NCBI GenBank assembly: GCA_030280995.1
Contig: JASXTE010000002.1
Location: 1,318,501-1,382,500, forward strand
DNA: 64,000 bases
Source: Hemileia vastatrix
Lineage: Eukaryota; Basidiomycota; Pucciniomycetes; Pucciniales; Zaghouaniaceae
Reading direction: 5' to 3'
The position numbers and the translations under genes are program-made. Position 1 is the first letter of the stretch; every line of letters starts with the position of its first letter. Under the pieces are notes generated by a model. That model saw nothing but the letters and a program-made list of their open reading frames with translations. It searched no databases and was not told the origin of the DNA. Of the stretch, positions 21,676 through 33,694 are shown one piece after another.

Positions 21676-22812
21676 TGTCAGCCAGGCTATTCCAGGAGTC
21701 CAGTAAATGATATGTAACTTATAAAACCTGAAAGAGTGGGTAAGAATTGTATTTAATGAATATAACTTAATATTTTATTGCATAATAAAATTATATAAGT
21801 ATTTTATTATATACAAGTATTACATTAAATTTATTGGTTATATAAATTTTTATATACAGTTAAATTGAACATAATATAATATATTCTACAAATCATGGCG
21901 CATTTTTATGTATTTAATAATTATAAATTTATATTTAATTAATTGAAAAAACATATATTATAATTATAAGTGTAAAATTGACTTATAATATATTTAAATT
22001 AATTATTTAAATTTATATATTAAATAACACCTCTCATATAATACTAAACAATAATTAATGACGCTTCTTTTGACCCTTAATTGTGTTAGAAAAAACAAAT
22101 AAATTAATTTATACTAAATTGAGATTAATTACATGTTTTGTTGCGTCAAAGTATTTTTTGTTTCACTTAAAATATCCTTTAATCAGACTGTACCATCTGT
22201 TTGGAATTATTTTTCTCATAGTTCCTATGTTCCAATCTTGTTTAGTTATTCACTATTTTCACTTACTGATTTGGGAATTAATGGCGGGGAAATTGGATTC
22301 TTAATTGGGGTTTTAATTATTTGTTTCATGTTTTTCTCTACATTGTTATGTTTCATTTACTCTTTGATATATTTGTTTTATTCCATTCTAATCATTGTAT
22401 TTACAAATATAGTAGCGCTTCAGAGGACCCATTGCCTATAAAAGGGCCTTGGATAATCCCCTGTAGCCTCATCACTTATTAAACACTCAACAAATTAAAA
22501 TAACTATTTTATTACGTTTATAATTTTTATTAGTAATACAATTCTAATTAAAAGTCTATATAAAAAATTAAAGGTTGCTTTAAGTCTGATAGTAATTAAA
22601 AGTGTTTGCCGCGCAGAACCCTTACATTGAATAATATTATTATTAATAAATTCTAAGTTTTTGTCACCTCTCAAAGTTGCTCACCGTTGTTTCCCTCTCA
22701 AATAAATTAAATATATATTATTGTGATTTATTTCTTTATTTTCCCTTGTCCTCCTCCTTCTCTCCTCCTTTTCTCCTATTTTCCTTACCATCTTCTAGAC
22801 GACTGACCGACA
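21676..22812 (+). repeat. 3' LTR of element A
   Basis: Same length as the 5' LTR, with about a dozen substitutions and no indels seen. It is preceded by the polypurine tract GAGTGAGGGAG. Confidence 0.9.
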
Positions 22813-23040
22813 AAAATTCTGCGGGTTCATATATAATTTTTTCCAGATATTTATTTCACAGATGCGCAATAAGCTAGGACATAATCATCTTAATATTCCA
22901 CAGCTATTTGATCGATATTTTCCCTGATACTTGCTTTTTTTCAATAAAAACCCGTTTACATAAGACACAATAATAAAGATCAAAATCCAGCCATTACATT
23001 CTGGATTTTGTCAACTTTTAGAATGATTGAGGCAATAAGA

Positions 23041-23275
23041 AGGCCGCAGGGACTAACTCAACCCGATAAGATGAAGAGGCGGGGAATAACTCTACCCGAC
23101 TTGAACGAAGCGGCGAGGAATAACTGTACTTGACTTGAAAGATGCGGCGAGGAATAACTCTACTCGACTTGAAAGATGCGACGAGGAATAACTCTACTCG
23201 ACTTGAAAGATGCGGCGAGGAATAACTCAACTCGACTTTGATTTAAGTGGCGGGGAATAACTCTACCCGACTTTA
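23041..23275. repeat. Minisatellite, about 34-bp unit
   Basis: Six or seven imperfect tandem units of the type GCGGCGAGGAATAACTC...CTCGACTTGAAAGAT. The GGGGAATAACTCTACCCGAC core recurs in a degenerate array at about 26690-26910. The 70-codon minus frame here is an artefact of the repeat. Confidence 0.75.
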
Positions 23276-23723
23276 CGATACAAATACGACGCGGGATGGA
23301 AGCGAAGGATCTCAGGCTGGTGATTGATTAGAGCAAACAAAGATGAATATCAAGTATAATGAGCTAACTATAACGAATGTAAATGAGGACAAAAATAAGA
23401 CCCTACCTGGTGATTGATTAGAGAAAACAAAGATAGCAAAAGGAAATGAATGTTGCAATCAATGTATACTCTCTGTTATCACCAGGATAGGTTAAATAAT
23501 ACTATAGGGCTAGAAGTTGTAGTGGATAACATATATGTATATAGATATTTGTATAAGTATTTATTTTATATTGTTATGACATGAATCTAGTTAACGAGTG
23601 ACGTGCAAACTACAAATCTTTATTGAAAAAAATGGCTGAGAAAGGTTGTTTTGGAAAAAAAATATGCTAGTGATCTGAAGAGACAATCAACAGCAGGACT
23701 AATATTCTGACAGATTTGATTTC
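23276..23723. other. Non-coding flank downstream of the secreted-protein gene
   Basis: Contains GGTGATTGATTAGAG twice (23318 and 23410) and a GATCTCAGGCT segment that resembles the flank of the second minisatellite near 26937. No gene is seen. Confidence 0.4.
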
Positions 23724-25262
23724 TTAAATTCTATTTGGTTTGGTAGTGGAACTACTGTTGCTTGTAGAAGTACTGTTGGCATCAGAAGAAGATTCTTTAG
23801 CTTTACATAAAGTGCAAGCTGTTGGGCAAGAAAAAAAAATTAGACTATTCTGAATCAACGACCGAATAAAAAAATATAACTCCTTACAAACAAGTTGTTT
23901 AATGCTCGCGCAATGAAGTGGTTTGGAAGTGAAAGAAGTATAGCAAACTGTGGAGCAAAATATCTGAGCTTGGCATTCTTATGTCTTGGTAAATTTTATG
24001 TGTGAGCTTACGGTAAGGTAATGCTTCTGCGGTCGAGTTCTCCTTCTCGTCTCGCTTAACCAAACTGCGACGGCCTTTACTTGGATGGAGTTTTTCCTTC
24101 CTGGAGTCATCTTGGTTTTTCTGGTACCTAACACACTGAGTATCTTTTATAATGTCGAGCGTTTTAGAGCTTTTGGTTTCTGCACTTTTTTCTTCCATGT
24201 GTTCATTGCTTGATAGAGTTTTGCATCCTGAGGCCATCACTAAAATTTTATCGTCAGATGTAGAAGAGTGATTGGACTCATTTGAAGGGGAAGATGAATT
24301 GGAAACATCTTGATAGAATTAGAAAAAAATTGATTAGCAAATTCAGTGTAAGCCAAAAACTAATTCATAATTATTTTGAAAACATAATCTGCTCACTCCC
24401 TAAGTGACAAGAGGCACACTTTAAAGAGGCCTGATCAGTCATGCACGCTGTAAAAATGGTAGCAATAAAAATATAAGTGATAATCAGGGCCGGTTGGGAG
24501 AGTTATGAAATGACATTAGTATCAAGCTTCACAACCGAAATTAGCCCGGATTGATAGAAAGAATTGTTGTGGGTACACCTCGCACTGGTTTCCTTAGCTC
24601 AGTGGTTAGAGCAACTAACATGTCATAAGTGGTCACAGGTTCGACTCCTGTAGGGGACACTATCCTTTTCCTCCTTAATAGGTTATGGGCCCAGCGTTAT
24701 CTGGCTAATCCCCAGGCTGCGGTAAGGTAGTTGCCTAGTCAGCTCGGTGCACGGGGGGGTGTTGTGGGTACACCTCGCACTGGTTTCCTTAGCTCAGTGG
24801 TTAGAGCAACTAACATGTCATAAGTGGTCACAGGTTCGACTCCTGTAGGGGACACTATCCTTTTCCTCCTTAATAAGAATACTTACTAAATCTAGTGCGC
24901 CGAGAAATCTTTCCGCCGGATGCAGATGTGTTCATATCCTTTTGAGGTACAGGTCGGGTAAATTTGGTTGAACTATTAAAATATTGCGGACCTTTGGACG
25001 TCCCTTGTGAAGCCGCTTTTTTCAGGCTATCGTAGAAAGCCATTGTACATACTTGATTCTCCGAACTGAGCGTTTTGTTTGCAGTACTACCGCCTCCAAG
25101 GGCACCAACAGAGGTTGTTAGAGGGTTTGTCAATCCATCAGTTGGTGTTCCAGTTGGTTCATTAAGCCCATTAACATGTGAACCTAGTCTTAATATAAGA
25201 ATCAACGAAAATAAAATAGTGACACTAAGAGGAGATTTTCTGGAGACCAGAGTTGAATACAT
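23724..25262 (-). CDS. Putative secreted protein, four-exon model
   Basis: The proposed exons on the minus strand are 25262-24887, 24308-24012, 23977-23888 and 23818-23724, totalling 858 nt (285 residues plus stop), with all phases consistent. The ATG at 25262 starts MYSTLVSRKSPLSVTILFSL, a typical signal peptide (basic n-region, hydrophobic core to about residue 26, likely cleavage after HVNG). The mature part is Ser/Thr/Asn/Lys-rich, and exons 3-4 add several Cys (CQAQIFCSTVC, then HC and CTLC) and a Ser/Thr-rich tail. Introns start GTAAGT, GTAAGC and GTAAGG. Intron 2 is only 34 nt (43 nt with the next in-frame acceptor), the weakest point; without it exon 2 stays open to TAA at 23899. Intron 1 (24886-24309) is long and holds two tRNA-like genes. 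No family is recognised; a secreted or effector-like role is only a guess. Confidence 0.45.
24588..24659 (+). tRNA. tRNA-like gene, copy 1 (anticodon uncertain)
   Basis: A 72-nt cloverleaf can be drawn: acceptor GTTTCCT/AGGGGAC with two G-T pairs, D-stem GCTC/GAGC, T-stem ACAGG/CCTGT with loop TTCGACT, and discriminator A. The B box GGTTCGACTCC is perfect and the A box TTAGCTCAGTGGTTAGAGC is good. The anticodon arm is irregular: ACTAA/TAAGT has one mismatch and position 33 is A, so the nominal TGT (Thr) reading is unsafe; a CAT reading in a shifted loop is possible. It may be a tRNA-derived repeat rather than a working tRNA. Confidence 0.55.
24783..24854 (+). tRNA. tRNA-like gene, copy 2 (anticodon uncertain)
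   Basis: Identical to copy 1, exactly 195 bp downstream, with the same A and B boxes and the same irregular anticodon arm. Confidence 0.55.
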
Positions 25263-25442
25263 TTTGAAACGATAGTAATATAATACAGCTAGACACAATG
25301 TATGAATACTCAGAAATTGTTGAAAAATATGATAGTCGAACCTGAGCGACTGAAAAAGTAATGATGAAGGTATGCTGATGCCAAAGGGTGGGGTTAAATA
25401 CCAAAAAAGAAAAGAATTATATATTAAAAATGTTGTAGTCAT

Positions 25443-26689
25443 CTCCCCTGATGAAGTTTTCTTGGTTCATCTCTTTAAGTCACCACTGGCGTCATCAATG
25501 GAGGGATAACAGAGCAGACCGAAAGTCCCTGGTTCCTACAAAAGTAAAATCTCAACATGCTCAGAAACGAGAAACAGGTTATAAAGGGACTGTTACAATC
25601 ATTACGACCTAACTACGTAGTTCTCATTTTTATGCGTGCATTTTAAACAGTCACCCGCCGCGCAGAACCTACTACATATGTTCTCTCTAATAAGTTTGCA
25701 GTATCTTTCCCTCGAAGAAATTGGCAGTATTGTTCTTTCAAACAAAGTAGCAGCATCATTCACTCATTGCTATGATTCTTCAAAGTTAGGATTAAATTGT
25801 CATTATTTTTCTTGTAAATGTTGAAGCTAGATGGATAAATATATAGTAGGTTGTGCGTAATAAAAAAATTACGGAATCCAGCTTGTCGTTGAGCCAAATT
25901 TGTATATTCTGCATGTCTAACAGGTTGTTCCATAGACATAAAAAATGAAAAATCACGTCATTAGATTGTTGCCGGATAGCGGCCCTTTTTTTATTTTCAT
26001 CTCTACGCGTCACAAATTTAATTAACGAAAAATTATCCCTTATTCACAATACTTTATGAAGGTAAGCAATAATCCTCCGACTTATTGATCAAAACAGAAA
26101 ATAATGATTCGAAGAATGAAAAAATAGAAATAACTCTAATACTTTTGCTATATAACTTTTTATTCATCTGCAAAGTGATAATAATTCCTCTCGTCGTTAC
26201 TTTGCATCATCTAGGGGTTTTCACTGAATCATTAGGAGCTCAAGCCATAAAGCCTAGGCCCTTAAAAAAAGGTGTGCTCAAAATTCTGAGAAACAAGATA
26301 TCAAGTCGTTATCACGCGATAGGAATGATTGGAAAGTTGCCGTCCGTTCCGCAATCTCAAAAATAGAGTAAACATGTACCCTTTTTTCTCCTTTAAGAAA
26401 AACAGCCATTTTAAGACAAATAAAAAAACTATTATCATCCTGAATTCTTCCAAGAAAAATTAAAAATGTGCTTGATTGTCTTCAACGCACCCCTTTAAAA
26501 TCATTGTGATGGTGCCTCAACAGAAGTAATTTGGTAATGGCATCTACATAATGATGATAGTAAGAGCTGTACCAGACTTGCTAACCATGGTTTGAAAGGA
26601 ACTACTACACTAAATTTGTTCACTAGGATTACCTGAGTTGTGTGTGAGATTTTGAGTTAAATAATTGAGCAATGTTATAAAAATTGAAT
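25443..26689. other. Intergenic stretch with only weak small frames
   Basis: Frames at 25636-25824 (62 codons) and 26085-26366 (93 codons, TTG start, hydrophobic segment followed by a basic tail) have no recognisable domain or convincing start. The block CCGCCGCGCAGAACC near 25655 resembles GCCGCGCAGAACCC inside the element A LTRs and may be a decayed LTR fragment. Confidence 0.35.
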
Positions 26690-26910
26690 GGGGAATATTC
26701 GACCCAAGAAATAGACAACGGCGGGGAGACCACTCGACCCAGACAAGATAAACGGAGAACGCTCAGCCTCAATCAGAAGTAATGACGACGCGGGGACAAC
26801 ACTCTACCCGACTTTATAAACTGCGAGGAAGACGTTCTACTCGGCTTAGAATCCAAGGACGATACTCCGCCTGGTAAGAGAATGCGAGGAATAATCTACT
26901 CAACTTAAAG
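26690..26910. repeat. Degenerate second minisatellite
   Basis: Diverged units containing GGGGA...CTC/CGACCC-type cores, for instance GACGCGGGGACAACACTCTACCC near 26788. It is related to the array at 23041-23275 and is followed by a similar GATCTCAG...GAGAGCAAACAAAGATGAA flank. Confidence 0.5.
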
Positions 26911-27100
26911 AAGTTAACGACGCAACAGTGCAACGGATCTCAGCCATGATGATAATTGAGAGCAAACAAAGATGAAATATATTTAAGTGTCAGTAAACAA
27001 CTAAAGAGAGTGTAGTATATTAATAACTAATAATAAGAATACATGACTTTGCCTGATGATAATGTCAACGGACGGCCTACGCACAAGGTCAAATGAAAAT

Positions 27101-27400
27101 ACCCTTTATAAAATAAATGTTCGCCTTATTAGTAAACAACGGCAAACCTCCCTTATTTGGTGATCTCTGCAAATACCTTTATAAAATAAATGTTCGCCCT
27201 ATTAGTAAACAATGGCGAACCTCCCTTGAAAGAAACCTTTACAATATAAACTAACGTTCTATTAGTGAACGCTCCAACCACTCAACCAATAGATGATCTC
27301 TGCCGATAATACCTTTAAAATATAAATTAACGTTCTATTAGCGAACGCTCCAACCACTCAACGAATAGATGATCTCTGCCGATAATACATATAAATACTA
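27101..27400. repeat. Tandem repeats of about 60-77 bp
   Basis: Four units beginning ACCTTTAYAA/ACCTTTAAAA at about 27102, 27175, 27235 and 27311. Each carries TTCGCC or ACGTTCTATTAG, AGTAAACAA/GAACGCTCC and a GATCTCTGC segment. Two subtypes alternate as pairs. No coding potential is seen. Confidence 0.65.
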
Positions 27401-27495
27401 TTAACTTTCGCCCATTGCTATTTTGGATATGATTGAATAGCACAGCAGAGACCAATTTGAAATCGTGGAAAACAAAATAGATAAACGCGTGATAC

Positions 27496-28786
27496 TGTCA
27501 GCCAGGCTATACCAGGAGCCCAGTAAATTATATGTTAATTTATTGGACCTGAAAGAGGGCGTAAGAATTGTATTTTATGTATATAAATTAATATTTTATT
27601 GCATAATAAAATTATATAAGTATCTTATTAAAAATAAGTGTTATATTAATTTTATTATTATATAGATTTTTATACATTTAAATTAAGCATAATATATTTT
27701 ATATTCTACAAATAATGGCGCATTTTTATGTATTTAATCATTATAAATTAATAATTAATTAACTACAAAACACATATTATAATTATATATGTAAAATTGA
27801 CTTATAATGTAATTAAGTTAATTAATTAATTTTATATATTAAATAAAACTTCATATATTATTAAAAAATAATATTGGGCGCTTCTTTTGACCCTTAATTG
27901 TGTCAGGAAAAATTATTAAATAAATTATAATTCTTATTTAATAACATAGTCTTAAAATCCCACTTTAAATTACAAATATCACTAAATTAATTATATGTTT
28001 CATTTAAACTGATCATTGAATTAATTACATAGTTAAAACAATTAATTAAAATTGCTTAAAACTGGATTGAATTTATTATATAAATTTTTGGTGTGAAAAT
28101 AAATTTATTTGTTTTACTTAAAACCTTTACATGTCACTATAATGTCTGTTTTGGATTATTTTGCTCATTGTTCTCATGTTTCAGACTTACTTGGTTACTA
28201 ATCATTTTAATCAAGTGTTTCTGGAAGTTATGGTGGGAAAATGGTTAATTATTCACGGGTTATCGTTAATTGTTTCATATTTTTCTCTTAATAACCATGT
28301 TTCATTTCTACTCTTTTATATTTTTGTTTTAGCTTATTTCTATTTTGTATTTATTGATTTGTGGCACTTCAGGGGTCCCTTGGTCTATAAAAGGGCCTTG
28401 GGTAATCCCCTTTAACCCATCACTTATTATACACTCAAACTTGAATATATTTTTTAATATAATACGTTTATTATTATTTTTATTAGTATTACAATTCTAA
28501 TGTAAATTTTATATAAATAACTACAGGTTGCAATAAGTCTAATAGTAATAATAGTGTTTGCCACGCAGAAAAAGTAATACTTATTTTAAATAAATATATT
28601 ATAATTTAATAAGCCTCACCGTTGTGTCGAATCCCAAGAAATTCTTGTCGCTTTCATTTTTTTTCTAAAATAATTATATTAATTTATTAATTAGTTTCTC
28701 TACCTTCTAAACCTTTTTATATTTTTCCTCTTCCTCTTTGCTGTTCCTTCCATTTTCTTCTCCTTCTTCTAGATGACCAGCCAATA
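27496..28786 (+). repeat. 5' LTR of element B
   Basis: Starts TGTCAGCCAGGCTATACC and ends AGCCAATA; TATAAAAG box at 28386. The frame at 28161-28415 is not coding. Confidence 0.88.
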
Positions 28787-29469
28787 ATTGGGTGCCTTTC
28801 CAAACAACGATGACAATACGCCACCTTGCAACAAACGACATAGTGCATGGACCACCCAGCCAAAAAAGAAATTTTGCCACAACCGTGTTTCGAACTTGGG
28901 TTTGATCATTTAGGTTTATATTAAATTAAATCATATATTACTTTGAAGTGATTTTACGATCACTATAGTAAGTTAACCTTTGCACCTCTCACTCATCTTA
29001 TTATATTTTTACTGCAATAACAGTGTTTGTGGCTTAATTGCTGATTCACTGAGTGTAAGTGTTCATTATTTTTTAATTTTTTTTTCCTAGTTGACCATAA
29101 TAGAGTAAAACTCTTAGTCCTAGAAGACAATTAATATTTAATAAATTATTAAATTAATTTTATTATTATTTTTTGTTTATTGGTTGACCATAATAGTACT
29201 CAGTACTTAGTCCCAATATTACCATTATATTAATTTTTGGTATTAATTATTTTGGTTGACTTACTAAACCTTTATTGGTTGGTCCCATTTTAATTACTGT
29301 TAATTCTTAATAAATAATTGTAATTACATTTATTTGAATTACATTTTTGTTAATTAATTGATTTTTTGATAAAAATTAAAAAAATTTTTTTTGTTAAAAT
29401 TCAATAAATTTTATTTTGAAATAGCAATTTGAATCATTAAATAATTTTGATTCTATTTTAACAGTTTAA

Positions 29470-30153
29470 ATGTCCAGTAGTTTGGCTAACAGCATGGATA
29501 ACTTAGATGTGGATGAGATTGAAGTGGATAATGACACTGAATCTGTAGATTCTTCTAAATTAACTTACAGAAATTATTCAGCTGACAAAAAACCTTCAGG
29601 ACGTGGAAATGGCAAGAGAAGTGGAAAACACCTCTGAAAGAAGTAAAACCTCTAATAAATCAGGACAATCAACTCAAAGGTATAAAAATAAAAAAGATAC
29701 CTCTAACCCAACAAGTAAACAATCTGTCCAGTCACATCAAAGAACTGAAGGCAGAAAGCATGAAGTACAAGGCAAGGGTAGACACACTCTGGCAGCAGAT
29801 GCAGGAATTGTTAAATCCCAAACAGGCTCAAACTCCTCATTTCCCAGCCTCTCAGCCTCAGCCTCAACCTCAGCCCAATCAGGTACACAGCTCCTTCACG
29901 CAAAATCAAAGCACTCTGCAAGTGGAACAGTGGAAATGGGATTACTTGATGATCCATTACCAAAGGAATGTTCAGCAACCAGCTCAACACCCTGGCCCAT
30001 CCAGGACACCAACCTACCATCCATCTCCTCAGCCCCATCCTTATCAGGGAGGCAAAAGAAAGAAGGCACAGGGGAAGTTTCCTCCCTTACCATGGTGAGT
30101 AATTTGTTTGATAAACATGTTGGCATGTATAATAACAAATCTTCTTCAGGTAA
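29470..30153 (+). pseudogene. ORF-X of element B, frame-shifted
   Basis: Exon 1 is 29470-29544 (25 codons). The intron 1 position is 29545-29599 (55 nt) with a damaged donor GTAGAT, branch-like GCTGAC and acceptor CTTCAG. The +1 frame holds GIKIKKIPL, LSSHIKELKAESM, VEQWKWDYL, HPYQGGKRKK and PPLPW and is open from about 29640 to the stop at 30096-30098. A second intron (30095-30149, 55 nt, GTGAGT...TTCTTCAG) again splits the last Trp codon. Exon 2 has one net frame shift between 29600 and 29640 compared with A, so the copy is broken. Confidence 0.55.
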
Positions 30154-31747
30154 TATTGTGGATTCTGGTGAAAGAACATTAAACCTTTAAAACGACAAAC
30201 ATTCAAGAGATGTGTTAATCCATGAGAGTGATAGATTAAATAATTTGCACTTGCATTGTAAAGTAAGTTCTTCTGTACAAGATACCGCTTATTTTAAAAT
30301 CAAAGAAACCTTGAATATTGTTCTTAGCCAACAAAAACAAATAAGGAGTGACAATAGATCTATCTCAGATAAGAATATCAATCTGCATATAACCTTGAGT
30401 GAATTGAAACCCCTTATTGAGGAAAATTATTCATTAAAAAGTGAAATTAAATCTCTACAAAATGAGTTTAAAAAGCTAAAAAATGATTTCCATGCACTAA
30501 GTGCCAAACACACAGTTTCTGAGGACAGAAATGTTTTATTGCTTGCAAAAGTAAATGACCAGATGTCTGAAATTCCAAGGATAAGAAACTATGTGTCTGA
30601 CCTGTAGGAAAAATTTTCAACCTTAACCATCAATAATTATGGTATAAATGAGAATGCTTCCCATAAGCTGCATAAAAATAAAGAAAAAGAACCTGAACAG
30701 AGTTCCTCCTTTCTTCCTCATATTTCAGCCATTAAACAAACTGACAATGAGTCTGTAAAATCTTTTGCTACTAGCAAAAAATCTTGTGATGGTCATGTCC
30801 CAGCTGTTTCTGTAAATAATGAAATTTCTGAACACCTGTCTAAACTTCAGGAATTATTAATAATGAATAGTTCAAACCAAAAAATGGACCATCCCAGTAG
30901 TCAGAAAAATTGGCCTAAATTGGACCAATATCCTACCTTTAATGGTGATTCTTCTTCTGATTGGAAACACTTTATCCAAAGAATTGATAATTTAAAGAGT
31001 TCTTATAAACTACCTGATGAGAAAATTGTTTCTAAGCTAATTTCTTTATTTTTCAATGTAGCCTTGATGTGGTATGAATCTGTTCTTTTAGATAACAATC
31101 ATTATACATGGAATGATTGGAAATCCTTGATTGAGAATCAGTTTGGTGGTTCAAAATTCAGGTTAGCTCAGCAGAGACTGTATGAGAATACTAGATATGT
31201 ATCCTCCTCTGTTGAAAACCCCATTTTTTTTCTTATGAAAGTAACAAAAATCCTGAGAGCAATTGATCCAAAGATGGTTTATGATATTTGGAGAGATAAA
31301 ATCTTGTATAAATTACCAAATTCTCTTAGAGATTTAATTATGGCTAGAACTGAGCATGTAAGGGAAAATTCTTCTTTCATTAATATCTGTAATGAGGTAC
31401 TACTCAACCATAGATATGAACCAAAGAATTACCTTGGTAAATCTTATCATGATCAAAATAATCCCTCTACAAAGCCCCCAGAAAAATCTGGTAAACCCTC
31501 TGCCCCAGTTGCACCTAAAAAATATGCAACAAATACTTGTTATAAATGTAACAAACCATGGCAAAAGGGTCATGTTTGTGACAAGAAAATTCATCTTGTT
31601 GAACAAAATGAAGACACTGATGAAGCTGAAATTGATGTCAATAATTCTTCTAGTGACTGTGAAAGTAATATCTCCTATGACAATGACTCTGTTAAAGATG
31701 TTTTAATGTTGGAACAGGATGTCCATTATTTAGATAATATATCTTAA
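29603..31747 (+). pseudogene. Gag region of element B, broken
   Basis: The Gag frame continues in one phase but is stopped by TAA at 30188, TAG at 30605 and TAA at 31745. It carries the same capsid block (QKNWPKLDQYPTF near 30904) and zinc knuckle CYKCNKPWQKGHVC as A. About 200 bp present in A (16251-16455) is missing at 30188. Confidence 0.85.
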
Positions 31748-33685
31748 GAATGTGTATTGGATTTATCTTCAGTGTAAAATGCTGAAATAATTAAAGATAT
31801 TGCTAACAATTCTATAGCCATATCCCCTTTGAAAGCACCTGTTATCATTAATGGTAAAAATGTTGATGTAGTTCTTGACTCTAGTGCTGGAGGAAGTGTA
31901 GTGTCTGAAAGAGCTTTAGCTTCAGTAGATAAGGATTATTTGAGTAAATTATTACCTATAACTTCTGAAAAATGGAGAGGGTATGGTTCTACCTAAATTC
32001 CTATTGGCAAATACAAAACCTCTGTATTCTTCAAATATAATGGTGGTTTTGTCAGAGCTATTTGTGAATTTGTTGTCATGAAAAATGATAATTTAAGCAA
32101 TTGTTTTATTATGGGTAATGATATTTTAACCATGTTTGGTGTGAAATTGGACCCAGCAAATAATTGCTTCACCTTGGGATTGCATGGCAAAAGGAAATTC
32201 AAAATTTCCTCCTCTAGAAAACCTTCTGGGCATCTGTTAAAGTCTTGTAACTCACTGATGCAGTGTAAAGGCAGACCAAAAATTGAAATGGATGATTTAT
32301 TAACTGGAATAAATACTGCTTCTTTTGGTGATCAGTTAAATAGTGAACAAATGGATTCTATAATTGCCTCAATTACCTCTTTCCCTATGGCTTTTACTCA
32401 TGGTTCTCATGTCTTAGGAAGTGTTCAGGAAGAAACTAAAATTACCTTATCCTGTAACTGGAGTGATATCCCTCCTAGTCTTAAGAAAAAACCATATCCT
32501 GCTTCTCCAACAAAAAGAAAGGATATTGAAGATAATATTGCCACATTATTAAAAATGAATATCATTGAGAAAGTGGATGTCACCCCCAAATATTGTGTCA
32601 TCTCCCCAGTCTTAATTTCTTATGAAAAAGATAAGGCTAGATTATGTGGAGATTACAGAGCATTAAACACTTATACTGTTGATGATATTTATCCTTTTCC
32701 CAGAATTAATTCAATACATGCCACCTTGCAAGGTGCAAAATTTATTAGTTGTCTGGATGAAAATAAAGGGTATCATCAAGTTCCTGTTGAGAAAAATTCT
32801 CAAAAATTTTTGCTTATTTCTACTCATATGGGAATATATAAGTATGTTAGAATGCCATTTGGCCCTAAAAATGCCCCTTCAGTTTTTCAAAAAGTCATGG
32901 ATAACACTTTCCATCAGGAAAAAATTGAGGGATGGCTCATGGTGTATACTGATGATATCATAGTTTATTCTAAATCTTTTGATGAACATATGGTTCATTT
33001 AAATAGGGTTTTTCAAAAAATGAATGAAATCAATATGACCTTGTCCTTGAAAAAGTGTAAATTTGGTTTTCAATCTTTGAAAGTCCTTGGCCATGTTGTG
33101 TCAGGCCTACAAATTTGTGTAGACCACAACAAAGTTGCTGCAATTCAAAATGTGAAGGCACCAACTTCTGTAAGAGAAATTCAAAGTTTTTTGGGTATAT
33201 GTGGCTATTATAGACAATATATTAAAAATTATCAGGTCATAGCCTTGCCTCTTACCAAACTAACTAGGAAAGATGTTGCATTCATCTGGAATATTGAATG
33301 TCAAAAAGCTTTTGATACATTAAAATGTTGCTTAATGACAGCCCCTATCTTAGCTCTTCCAGATTTTAACAAACCATTTTTCCTGTATACAGATGCTAGC
33401 TTTGTTGGTCTGGGTGCTGCCTTCCACCAGAAACAAATTATTAATGATAAATCCTCAGAAGTTGTAACTTGTTATATTTCAAGAACCTTGATAAAAAGTG
33501 AATTGAAATTTGGTGCCACTCAATTAGAGTGCTTAGTAGCTGTTTGGGCTCTTGAGAAGCTTCATTACTATCTAGATGACCAAAATTTTGAATTGGTAAC
33601 TGACTGTAGTGCTTTGAAGTCCCTCTTAAACCTGAAAACACCTAATAGACATATGTTCAGGTGGCAACTTGCTGTTCAAGAATAA
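31748..33685 (+). pseudogene. Protease and reverse transcriptase of element B, broken
   Basis: The protease site reads LDSSAG instead of LDSGAG (near 31877), so the catalytic triplet is altered. Further stops occur near 31774 and at 31994. The RT frame 32078-33685 is open and carries YTDD in place of YIDD near 32945, then the RNase H start LYTDASF near 33386. It ends at TAA 33683 where A has a Tyr codon. Confidence 0.85.
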
Positions 33686-33694
33686 AGAGGACGG

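Larger units (their letters stand above)
13648..22812 (+). mobile_element. Ty3/gypsy LTR retrotransposon A (near intact, young)
   Basis: Two 1137-bp LTRs (13648-14784 and 21676-22812) flank gag-pol. The 5-bp target duplication AAAAT sits at 13643-13647 and 22813-22817. The purine tract GAGTGAGGGAG directly precedes the 3' LTR. The LTRs differ at only about a dozen positions by eye, so insertion is recent. Order of domains is Gag, protease, reverse transcriptase, RNase H, integrase and a chromodomain-like tail, which is the gypsy order. A 1-nt deletion near 20331 separates integrase from the rest, and one nonsense codon breaks the overlapping accessory frame. Confidence 0.95.
24566..24955 (+). 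repeat. Tandem duplication (195-bp period) carrying the tRNA-like gene
   Basis: The segment from GTTGTGGGTACACCTCGCAC at 24566 recurs at 24761. The repeated part covers the tRNA-like gene and its 3' flank CTATCCTTTTCCTCCTTAATA, ending near 24875. The duplicated parts are identical by eye, so the event is recent. It lies in the first intron of the proposed secreted-protein gene on the other strand. Confidence 0.8.

Noticed and set aside
25636..25824. 62-codon frame
   Set aside because: No homology or signal recognised; it overlaps a possible LTR fragment.
26085..26366. Possible small secreted basic peptide
   Set aside because: It starts at TTG, the nearest ATG (26056) is followed by a stop, and no splice combination gave a clean frame.
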